In this document: positions 1 through 5,086 of the stretch, in pieces | Layout: every line of letters begins with the position of its first letter | Position numbering within the stretch: the stretch's first letter is position 1 | NCBI GenBank assembly: GCA_947461495.1 | Contig: CANHLV010000137.1 | Coordinates: forward strand, 1 to 5,667 | Reading direction: 5' to 3' | Source of the DNA: Chitinophagaceae bacterium | Lineage (GTDB): Bacteria > Bacteroidota > Bacteroidia > Chitinophagales > Chitinophagaceae | Length of the DNA: 5,667 nucleotides | Position numbers and translations under genes: made by a program | The notes under the pieces: generated by a model | The model's database searches: none | Told to the model about the DNA's origin: nothing | The model's input: the letters and a program-made list of their open reading frames with translations, nothing else

Positions 1-88
1 CAAATTAAACTCAGGTTTTTCAAATAACAGCACATCATTCAGCGCTGGTATTCGACTTAATATTTACAAAAGGGAATATGATTTTTAA
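1..88 (+). CDS. 3' end of a probable outer-membrane beta-barrel protein (partial)
   Basis: An open frame enters from the left edge (first full codon at position 2) and stops at TAA 86-88, giving the last 28 residues of a protein. The end reads ...SFSAGIRLNIYKREYDF: alternating polar and hydrophobic residues typical of a final transmembrane beta-strand, and a C-terminal Phe as is common in Gram-negative outer-membrane proteins, where it helps recognition by the BAM complex. No other frame here reads as convincingly. The family cannot be identified from so little. It runs in the same direction as the next gene, but the 135-bp gap and a promoter-like motif in it argue for separate transcription. 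The reading frame is fairly secure; the beta-barrel call is inference from composition. Confidence 0.6.
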   Translation, partial: KLNSGFSNNSTSFSAGIRLNIYKREYDF

Positions 89-144
89 TTTCAGGTACAG
101 CTGTCTCGGTTAAGGTTTGGTTGTTGAGGATTTAATTCGCCATC

Positions 145-172
145 AATGCCGAAGAAGGTCTCCTTCCGAGTC
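145..172. repeat. Palindromic intergenic repeat, copy 1
   Basis: The segment starting AATGCCGA and ending CCGAGTC matches 1741-1768 at all but a few positions (shared blocks AATGCCGA, GAAGGTCTC and CCGAGTC). Its core is an inverted repeat, GAAGG-TCT-CCTTC, able to form a 5-bp hairpin with a 3-nt loop. The two copies sit either side of the gene at 224-1720, in the same orientation. It resembles the short REP-like or fossil intergenic repeats seen in many Bacteroidota genomes. An in-frame ATG at 146 lies inside it, so the longer reading frame of the downstream gene is probably spurious. Confidence 0.6.
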
Positions 173-185
173 ACACAAAAAAAAA

Positions 186-215
186 TCGTTCATTCAACTC
201 TTATCTTTAGTTTTG
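186..215 (+). promoter_or_regulatory. Candidate Bacteroidota-type promoter for the 224-1720 gene
   Basis: TAGTTTTG at 208-215 is an exact match to the Bacteroidota -7 consensus TAnnTTTG. TCG at 186-188, 19 nt upstream, is one mismatch from the TTG -33 element. Transcription would start only a few bases before the ATGs at 224 and 230, giving a very short leader. No transcript data support this; the call rests on motif and position. Confidence 0.4.
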
Positions 216-223
216 CAAAAAAA

Positions 224-1720
224 ATGAAAATGAAAAATCTGCTTTTTTTATTACTGTTAACAAGCCTAGTTTCTTTTGCTCAAGAACCTCAGTTTGTATG
301 GAACACAGCCAACACAAAACCAAATCTAGATATCACATCTAAATTTTATGGTACACTTTCTGATGGCATATATATCTACAACAATATTCCCCCTTCAGGA
401 ACTGAATTCAATCCATCAATTACTGTAGAATGTTTCAATGAAAAACTCGACAGAAATTTTAAAAAGAATATTACTGTAGATCCCTTAGAAGATTTTGTGA
501 ATGTGGTTTACCTCAATAAAAAAGCGTTTCACTTCAAATCACTTTTTTCAAAAGATGCCGGGAAAAATACACTAAACGCTATAGGAATCAATCCTGATGG
601 TTCATTTGACAAGCCTATCGCTATTGCTGGCATTAATGCAGAGAAACTATCAAAGCGCGGTCGTTTTGATGTAGCTTCTTCACCGGATGGAAAAAAATTA
701 GTAATTCTATCCGAGCCAGAATGGATCAAAGACGAAAATGAAAAAATAACCATCACTTTATATAACGAAAAGCTCGAAAAAATCTGGTCATCTGAACAAA
801 CTTATGCTTATCCATGGACACGCGCTGTATACAACGAGCCCTTTGTGAATAATGATGGTACTGTTTTTATCCTAAAGAAAACAGATATGAAAGGTGAAGG
901 AAACACGTATTCAATATTCTCTTTCAATGGAAAATCATTAAAAGAATTTAAAGTTCAGCTTGATGGTAACAAAAAAGCCATTACTCTTGCTAAAGCTATC
1001 TCTCCTGAGGGCAATTTCACCATCGCAGGATATTATACTGAAGATGCAAAAGTGAAAATCGGTTTTGGTACTGCTTATCATGGCTCCTTCATTAGCAGTA
1101 TCGATAAATCAGGTGAATCAGCAAAAATAATGGCGGTAAATCCATTTGAAAAAAGAAAAGATATCGTTGCAAAATCTCTCATTTTTCACGAGAATAAATT
1201 CATTCTCATGGGAGAGGAATTCATTGTAAATTCAAAATCTGCTGAAAGAGATCCTAAAGTTCCTTTAGGCGAACAGGATATGTTTGCAAGAGACTATTCT
1301 TACAATGCAATGAGAATTTATGCAGATGGTTTTGATGCTGCAGGGAAAACGCTATACAACACTTCCATAAAAAAGGATAACAGCTCTAAAAATGATTTCA
1401 ACAGATGGAATTCATATTTCAGTTCAGTTATGAAAGGTAAACTATATGTAATTTTCAACGACGAAAAATACAGATACGACGAAAAGAAAAAAGCCATAGT
1501 TTTCGGAAGCAGTCCGAGAATTGCTGTTTATGCAACTATTGATCCTAACACAGGTGTTGCAGCAGAAACAAGACCAATTGCTAACTTCCCTCCATTGTTT
1601 GGAGAAAAAGAACCTGGTATGTATTTGCATCCAGATGTATATATGAAACTAAATGATAACCAGTGTATCATCAAAGCAGAAAATACTGATTTGTATCGTT
1701 TGGGAATGGTGGGGTTTTAG
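224..1720 (+). CDS. Uncharacterised secreted protein, possibly beta-propeller-like
   Basis: A 498-residue protein that I do not recognise as a named family. It begins with a clear Sec signal peptide: MKMK, a run of Leu/Phe, then SLVSFAQ, with probable cleavage after Ala19 or Gln20, so it should reach the periplasm or beyond. The mature part is rich in short beta-type segments with recurring Asp-Gly and Pro-Asp/Glu-Gly turns (INPDGS near residue 122, SPDGKK near 153, ISPEGN near 259). These resemble the blades of secreted beta-propellers, but no catalytic motif is visible and the fold is a guess. It ends ...LYRLGMVGF without a recognisable type IX sorting domain. The frame is open back to ATG 146, but those 26 extra codons cover a palindromic repeat and precede the hydrophobic signal, and a promoter-like motif lies at 208-215. 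ATG 224 (or ATG 230, two codons later) is therefore the better start. Confidence 0.85.
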   Translation: MKMKNLLFLLLLTSLVSFAQEPQFVWNTANTKPNLDITSKFYGTLSDGIYIYNNIPPSGTEFNPSITVECFNEKLDRNFKKNITVDPLEDFVNVVYLNKKAFHFKSLFSKDAGKNTLNAIGINPDGSFDKPIAIAGINAEKLSKRGRFDVASSPDGKKLVILSEPEWIKDENEKITITLYNEKLEKIWSSEQTYAYPWTRAVYNEPFVNNDGTVFILKKTDMKGEGNTYSIFSFNGKSLKEFKVQLDGNKKAITLAKAISPEGNFTIAGYYTEDAKVKIGFGTAYHGSFISSIDKSGESAKIMAVNPFEKRKDIVAKSLIFHENKFILMGEEFIVNSKSAERDPKVPLGEQDMFARDYSYNAMRIYADGFDAAGKTLYNTSIKKDNSSKNDFNRWNSYFSSVMKGKLYVIFNDEKYRYDEKKKAIVFGSSPRIAVYATIDPNTGVAAETRPIANFPPLFGEKEPGMYLHPDVYMKLNDNQCIIKAENTDLYRLGMVGF

Positions 1721-1740
1721 GTTGGATACTCTAGATACTG

Positions 1741-1769
1741 AATGCCGACGAAGGTCTCTGACCGAGTCG
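1741..1769. repeat. Palindromic intergenic repeat, copy 2
   Basis: This is the second copy of the element at 145-172, 20 bp after the stop of the secreted-protein gene. The core CGAC-GAA-GGTC-TCT-GACC-GA-GTCG can fold as two 4-bp stems separated by a small internal loop, capped by TCT. Compared with copy 1, the bases after the loop differ, yet each copy still forms a paired stem around TCT. It is not followed by a T-tract, so it is not a typical intrinsic terminator. Confidence 0.6.
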
Positions 1770-1784
1770 AGTGGGTAGTTTAAG

Positions 1785-1822
1785 GGTTTAATGGTTTGAG
1801 TCGCTTCGCTGGTTTAATGGTT
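1785..1822. repeat. Short direct repeat GGTTTAATGGTT x2
   Basis: The 12-mer GGTTTAATGGTT occurs at 1785-1796 and again at 1811-1822, separated by 14 bp (TGAGTCGCTTCGCT). It lies between the palindromic element and the tandem hairpin repeat in a gap that otherwise holds no gene. TCTAGATACTG (1730-1740) and TCTAGATGCTG (1839-1849) form a second near-repeat bracketing the same stretch. It looks like decayed intergenic repeat sequence; no function is evident. Confidence 0.55.
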
Positions 1823-1848
1823 GGCGGATAAGCTGTATTCTAGATGCT

Positions 1849-1960
1849 GGATATAACACAATCAAAATAACATAATCAACTTCCCCCTTGGGGGATTGAG
1901 GGGGCCGGATAAACACAATCAATATAACATAATCAACTTCCCCCTTGGGGGATTGAGGGG
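1849..1960. repeat. Tandem duplication of a C/G-rich hairpin element (57-bp period)
   Basis: Two copies, 1849-1904 and 1907-1960. The core 48 bp (1856-1903 and 1913-1960) match at 47 positions. Each contains TCAA-CTT-CCCCCTTGGGGG-A-TTGA (1876-1899 and 1933-1956), an imperfect inverted repeat that folds into a hairpin. A further G-run follows each hairpin and could compete with the first G-run for the C-run. The second copy ends only 10 nt before the ATG of the omega-amidase gene, so it probably forms part of that gene's leader. Similar CCCCCTT-GGGGG intergenic elements are, as I recall, common in Bacteroidota; spread through this genome cannot be judged here. Confidence 0.85.
1955..1960 (+). 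promoter_or_regulatory. Possible ribosome binding site GAGGGG inside the hairpin repeat
   Basis: GAGGGG lies 10 nt before ATG 1971 and partly matches the Shine-Dalgarno core. It is the G-rich tail of the second tandem hairpin copy, so pairing with the upstream C-run could hide it. This supports ATG 1971 as the start, but Bacteroidota depend little on Shine-Dalgarno pairing and the match may be accidental. Confidence 0.3.
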
Positions 1961-1970
1961 ACTACTCATT

Positions 1971-2771
1971 ATGTCAAATCTTTCCATCACCACCATACAA
2001 ACTGATCTTTTTTGGGAAGACAAGCATGCCAATCTTACAATGCTTGAAGAAAAAATCAAAAGCATTAAAGAAAACACGCATATTGTCATTCTTCCTGAAA
2101 TGTTCAGCACCGGTTTTAGTATGAATGCTGGTGCTTTAGCGGAAAAAATGGATGGCACTTCGATGGAATGGATGAGGCGTATTAGCAAAGAAAATAAAAT
2201 CATCTTGACAGGAAGTTTGATTATTGAGGAAGACAACCATTTTTATAACCGTCTCATCTGGATGCAACCCGATGGCAATTTTGGGCATTACAACAAAAGG
2301 CATTTATTTGGTTTTGCCGGAGAAGACAAACATTATTCAGCAGGAAACAAACGTTTGATTTGTTCTGTCAACGGATGGAAGATTAATTTACAAATTTGCT
2401 ACGATCTCCGATTTCCTGTTTGGGCAAGACAACAACATACAGGTGATGAAACTTCAAATCCGGAATTTGACTTGCTCATCTATGTTGCCAACTGGCCCGA
2501 AAGACGCAGTCATGCTTGGAAAACATTATTAATGGCAAGAGCCATAGAAAATCAATGTTTTGTTGCCGGTGTGAACAGAGTCGGTAAAGATGCGAATGAT
2601 ATTAACCACAGCGGCGATTCAATGATTTTAGACCCTATGGGTGAAATATTATACCATCAAAATGGAAAGGAAGACATTTTTACCATCATCCTTGAAAAAG
2701 AAACGCTCACTCAAACCAGAGCCAAACTTCCATTTTTAAAAGACGCCGACGATTTCAATATATTACTGTAA
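1971..2771 (+). CDS. yafV: Omega-amidase, YafV/Nit2-like (nitrilase superfamily)
   Basis: A 266-residue cytoplasmic carbon-nitrogen hydrolase with no signal peptide. The nitrilase catalytic residues are all visible: Glu43 in LPEMFSTGF, Lys109 in NKRHLF, Glu118 in AGEDKHY and Cys143 in QICYDLRFPVW. Further family blocks are YVANWPERRSHAW (171-183), ARAIENQCFVAGVNRVG (189-205) and a GDSMILDPMGEIL-type segment near the C-terminus. These blocks resemble E. coli YafV very closely, and length is as expected. Characterised members hydrolyse alpha-ketoglutaramate and alpha-ketosuccinamate to the 2-oxo acid plus ammonia, cleaning up products of glutamine and asparagine transaminases; YafV has been linked to methionine salvage. 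No transaminase is next to it here. An upstream in-frame TTG at 1896 would add 25 residues read from the tandem repeat, so ATG 1971 is preferred. It converges with the S41 gene, with 2 bp between the stops. Confidence 0.95.
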   Translation: MSNLSITTIQTDLFWEDKHANLTMLEEKIKSIKENTHIVILPEMFSTGFSMNAGALAEKMDGTSMEWMRRISKENKIILTGSLIIEEDNHFYNRLIWMQPDGNFGHYNKRHLFGFAGEDKHYSAGNKRLICSVNGWKINLQICYDLRFPVWARQQHTGDETSNPEFDLLIYVANWPERRSHAWKTLLMARAIENQCFVAGVNRVGKDANDINHSGDSMILDPMGEILYHQNGKEDIFTIILEKETLTQTRAKLPFLKDADDFNILL

Positions 2772-2773
2772 GG

Positions 2774-4261
2774 CTAAGGTTGCTTCTCAGCATTCAAAAT
2801 CATTTCTTTCACAACCTTCATTTTCATATCATAGCCTTTTTTCAAAGCCTCATAAGAAGTAGGAATATAAATATCCGGCCAAATGCCTTTCCCTTTGTTT
2901 TGGTTTTCATGGCGATATTGCACAAGTCTGAATAATGGCATATTTACTCTAATGTGAGTGCTTGGCAATTTTATTTCAGGAATAAAAATTCCGTTATTAC
3001 CATACCAACCCCCTCCCGATTCTTCACCTACAATGGAAATATTTTTTTGACCTTTTACTGCATTTACAAACAAACAAGAAGCTGAAAATGTAGGGCCATT
3101 AATCAACACATAGGCATGGCCGTTGAAATGATTTTTCACTTTCGGTTTGAAATATTTTCTTTCATAACGGGTAAGGTGATATTGTCCATCCGATTTCTTT
3201 TTGGCTACAAAAATAAAGCCCAGATTATTTAACCATTTCCCTTTAAAGTATTTTGAATATGGTTTTACCTTATTGGATTTTGAGAAAACAGAATCTGCAA
3301 CCTTAAATTTTTTTTCTGAGAAATATTTTGTGAACAATGTTGATGTGCTCACATTTCCACCGCCATTGATTCTGATGTCCACAATCAGATTGGGAATGTG
3401 ATTTTTACTAATTGTCTTAAATGATTTTCTGTAAAAACGTCTGAGATGCCCACTAGAAAATGTATTCAATCTCATGATAGCAAATTGTCCGCTGCTGTCA
3501 ATTTGAAATGAACGATAGTTTGTACCCTTTTTTATTTTTGGTTTAACTATTTTTTTTGCGATTAAAGCAGTGTCTGACTTTGTTGTATCTTTTCCAGGCA
3601 CATATAATGGAATAATAGTCGAAAGTAAATCTCCGGAAGTGTCCATGTACGTAATAGTATATTCCTTACTGAGTCCAAATACATAATTGTGCATTGCCGG
3701 AAAATTGCTGCTGATTCTGATGTAGTTTACATTGTGAGCATACCCATCTTCAGACAAATGATCCAGCATTTTAGAAATGATTTCACTGGATGAAAATCCA
3801 TTGATACTTTTTATGATTGTTCCTCTTTTAAAAATACTATCTTTTGCATTCAGATTTCCTACAACAGCCATCGTATCATTCCATACTTTCAGTTCAAGGG
3901 GAAATGAAGGATATTTCTTGTTTTTGCTTTGTCTGATATTTGATATACTTCTCATTGCAGAGGTATGTCCACAATGAATTTTATTAAGCAATGGAGAGAT
4001 TACTTGCCAGGTAAACTCCTGTTCTGTCATGCTGTCTTGAATTTTATTTTTATAATAGTCAAAATAATAATCCATGCTATCTTTTGATGTGTACCAGTAA
4101 AGCGATGGATGTTTTAATTCAAGAATATTTTTCAATAGAGAATAATCGGAATGAAGTTGTTTGCTTTCAAATTTATGATTAATGGAGATGACACCAGAAG
4201 GCTTACATGATAAAAAAAATGATGCAATACAAAAGAAAAATAACAGATAAAAAATTCTCAT
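2774..4261 (-). CDS. S41-family peptidase, predicted lipoprotein
   Basis: A 495-residue protein starting with a lipoprotein signal: MRIF, a hydrophobic stretch, then FFLSC with the lipobox Cys at 19, so it is probably anchored to a membrane by lipid. S41 features follow in order: a helical N-terminal part with IHCGHT (95-100); a PDZ-like segment near 120-220 containing FKRGTIIKSING (144-155); the core strand VDIRINGGG (294-302); the nucleophile motif GPTFSAS with probable catalytic Ser393; then VGEESGGGWYG (411-421); and a closing GIWPDIYIPT block. The CtpA/Prc-type catalytic Lys, expected about 25 residues after the Ser, is Gly418 here. This fits the tricorn/C-terminal-processing-like S41 branch that uses Ser and His (His99 or His96 are candidates) rather than a Ser-Lys dyad. 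The substrate is unknown. It lies 117 bp downstream of the XRE gene in the same orientation, with its own promoter-like motif and a long inverted repeat just before the start codon. Confidence 0.9.
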   Translation of the reverse strand: MRIFYLLFFFCIASFFLSCKPSGVISINHKFESKQLHSDYSLLKNILELKHPSLYWYTSKDSMDYYFDYYKNKIQDSMTEQEFTWQVISPLLNKIHCGHTSAMRSISNIRQSKNKKYPSFPLELKVWNDTMAVVGNLNAKDSIFKRGTIIKSINGFSSSEIISKMLDHLSEDGYAHNVNYIRISSNFPAMHNYVFGLSKEYTITYMDTSGDLLSTIIPLYVPGKDTTKSDTALIAKKIVKPKIKKGTNYRSFQIDSSGQFAIMRLNTFSSGHLRRFYRKSFKTISKNHIPNLIVDIRINGGGNVSTSTLFTKYFSEKKFKVADSVFSKSNKVKPYSKYFKGKWLNNLGFIFVAKKKSDGQYHLTRYERKYFKPKVKNHFNGHAYVLINGPTFSASCLFVNAVKGQKNISIVGEESGGGWYGNNGIFIPEIKLPSTHIRVNMPLFRLVQYRHENQNKGKGIWPDIYIPTSYEALKKGYDMKMKVVKEMILNAEKQP

Positions 4262-4263
4262 GG

Positions 4264-4313
4264 TTGAATTAAAGTCAAAGTATAAAAATATACCTTTTGT
4301 GGATTTAATTCAA
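4264..4313. repeat. 10-bp perfect inverted repeat upstream of the S41 gene
   Basis: TTGAATTAAA at 4264-4273 and TTTAATTCAA at 4304-4313 are exact reverse complements, 30 bp apart. The pair brackets the candidate -7 element, and the distal arm overlaps the candidate -33 element of the S41 promoter. This is a plausible operator pair or leader stem. The arms are AT-rich, so chance is not excluded. Confidence 0.5.
4285..4313 (-). promoter_or_regulatory. Candidate promoter of the S41 peptidase gene
   Basis: Read on the minus strand, TATATTTT (4292 to 4285) matches 7 of 8 positions of the Bacteroidota -7 element TAnnTTTG, with TTG (4313 to 4311) 18 nt upstream as the -33 element. The ATG is 23 nt below the -7 box. 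The motif implies the S41 gene can be transcribed apart from the XRE gene. The AT-rich background makes this tentative. Confidence 0.35.
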
Positions 4314-4378
4314 TTTTATATCAATTTAATAGCTGAAATAGTCTAATGAAATGGTCCCAACCAAATATCATTACTGTA

Positions 4379-4804
4379 TTAAAATGATTTCCTCCTCAAT
4401 ACATTATCTGAAATATTATCCATTTTATACATTACATTATCAATTACATATTTTAGTTGTTCATCTTTTTTTTGAATACTTCCAATCAATGCATAGAGTA
4501 ATTCCTTGTCCATCACTTCATTTTTTTCAGCCGGTGTAGCATTGCTATAATTTTTTTCTTTTACTACATCATGAGGATCAGAAAATAAATGTTCGATTTC
4601 TATTTCTAAAGTAATGGCAATGTCTTCAAGCTGACTGAGCGTAATTTCAGACATATCATTTTCTATATTGCTAACAGCAGCTTCCGACATTTTTAGTGCG
4701 TTGGCAAGATCTTTTTGCTTAATGTCGTTCATGGCTCTCCATTTGCGAATGTTGTTGCCAATTTTTACTCTTTCGTAGCCTCCTACGTTTAGATTTGATT
4801 TCAT
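4379..4804 (-). CDS. XRE/Cro-type helix-turn-helix transcriptional regulator
   Basis: A 141-residue DNA-binding protein. Residues 15-74 form an HTH_3 (XRE/Cro-C1) domain: IGNNIRKWRAMNDIKQKDLA, then the recognition region MSEAAVSNIEND (39-50), then SQLEDIAITLEIEIEHLF (57-74). The C-terminal part, about 95-135 (NEVMDKELLYALIGSIQKKDEQLKYV and following), looks like an amphipathic helix or coiled coil and probably mediates oligomerisation. No ligand-binding domain is seen. The frame is open to an ATG at 4922-4924, but the extra 40 residues do not look like an HTH leader and would cover the candidate promoter and operator, so ATG 4802-4804 is chosen. It is divergent from the cysteine-rich secreted protein gene and upstream of the S41 gene, so both are possible targets. 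Autoregulation is plausible from the inverted repeat at 4862-4878. It could equally be a free-standing regulator. Confidence 0.9.
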   Translation of the reverse strand: MKSNLNVGGYERVKIGNNIRKWRAMNDIKQKDLANALKMSEAAVSNIENDMSEITLSQLEDIAITLEIEIEHLFSDPHDVVKEKNYSNATPAEKNEVMDKELLYALIGSIQKKDEQLKYVIDNVMYKMDNISDNVLRRKSF

Positions 4805-4836
4805 CTGATTGTGTTTTTTAATTAATAATGAAAGTG

Positions 4837-4866
4837 TAAAATTATTTCGAGGCGATTTTATTTCAA
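4837..4866 (-). promoter_or_regulatory. Candidate promoter of the XRE regulator gene
   Basis: On the minus strand, TAATTTTA (4844 to 4837) matches 7 of 8 positions of TAnnTTTG, with TTG (4866 to 4864) 19 nt upstream. The distance to ATG 4804 allows a leader of roughly 25 nt. The -33 element lies inside the inverted repeat 4862-4878. Confidence 0.35.
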
Positions 4867-4878
4867 TGAGAAATTGAA
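4862..4878. promoter_or_regulatory. Candidate operator TTCAAT-N5-ATTGAA
   Basis: TTCAAT (4862-4867) and ATTGAA (4873-4878) are perfect 6-bp inverted arms with a 5-bp spacer, about 58 bp upstream of the XRE start codon and overlapping its inferred -33 element. The size and spacing suit a dimeric XRE repressor. The same TTCAAT half-site occurs at 4309-4314 over the inferred -33 element of the S41 gene. Confidence 0.4.
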
Positions 4879-4955
4879 CCGATTTCAAACAGAAAATAAC
4901 AAGAGAATCATGTGGATTACACAATAAAAAAACTGCTGAATAAAGTTATGCTGTG

Positions 4956-4979
4956 ACTGAATTTTCTTCAGTGTTTTTT
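4956..4979 (+). terminator. Weak terminator-like hairpin with T-tract
   Basis: ACTGAA-TTTTC-TTCAGT (4956-4972) forms a 6-bp stem with a 5-nt loop, followed by G and six Ts (4974-4979). On the plus strand this has the shape of an intrinsic terminator, but no plus-strand gene precedes it. It could block antisense read-through, act as an attenuator, or be chance. It lies in the shared upstream region of the XRE and cysteine-rich genes. Confidence 0.3.
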
Positions 4980-4993
4980 CATGGTTTTTATTT

Positions 4994-5016
4994 TGATGCT
5001 ATACAATTTTGCATCA
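4994..5016. repeat. Inverted repeat TGATGC-N11-GCATCA
   Basis: Perfect 6-bp arms at 4994-4999 and 5011-5016 flank TATACAATTTT, which has a promoter-like look although no exact TAnnTTTG is present. It is a possible operator around the promoter of the cysteine-rich protein gene. Confidence 0.35.
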
Positions 5017-5017
5017 T

Positions 5018-5029
5018 CAATGGCCATTG
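5018..5029. repeat. 12-bp perfect palindrome CAATGGCCATTG
   Basis: A fully self-complementary 12-mer, 57 bp before ATG 5087. Its CAAT...ATTG ends resemble the core of the candidate XRE operator at 4862-4878, with a 4-bp instead of a 5-bp spacer. This is a possible protein-binding site. Confidence 0.4.
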
Positions 5030-5031
5030 TT

Positions 5032-5050
5032 CGGTTGAAAGCTTTAACCG
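5032..5050 (+). repeat. Hairpin CGGTTGAA-AGC-TTTAACCG in the cysteine-rich gene leader
   Basis: Arms at 5032-5039 and 5043-5050 can pair over 8 bp, one a G-U wobble, with a 3-nt loop. It ends 36 nt before ATG 5087. If transcribed it would be a compact structure in the leader; as DNA it is another dyad in a run of four. Confidence 0.35.
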
Positions 5051-5086
5051 TAATCAAAGCAAATTTTAATCAATCAAATTAAATTA

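Noticed and set aside
146..223. Upstream extension of the secreted-protein gene from ATG 146
   Set aside because: The extra 26 codons lie in a palindromic repeat and across a promoter-like motif, and they would bury the signal peptide.
1741..1769. Intrinsic terminator for the secreted-protein gene
   Set aside because: The hairpin is present but no T-tract follows, and the same element occurs upstream of the gene.
1849..1960. CRISPR array
   Set aside because: There are only two directly adjacent copies, with no spacers and no cas genes; this is a tandem duplication.
1896..1970. Upstream TTG start of the omega-amidase gene
   Set aside because: It lies inside the tandem hairpin repeat; the family's N-terminus aligns from the Met at 1971.
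1919..2236. Minus-strand reading frame of 105 codons opposite the omega-amidase gene
   Set aside because: It is a shadow of a well-supported gene and has no family motifs of its own.
4805..4924. 40-residue N-terminal extension of the XRE regulator
   Set aside because: The extension is unlike XRE proteins and covers the candidate promoter and operator; the Met at 4804 gives a normal length.
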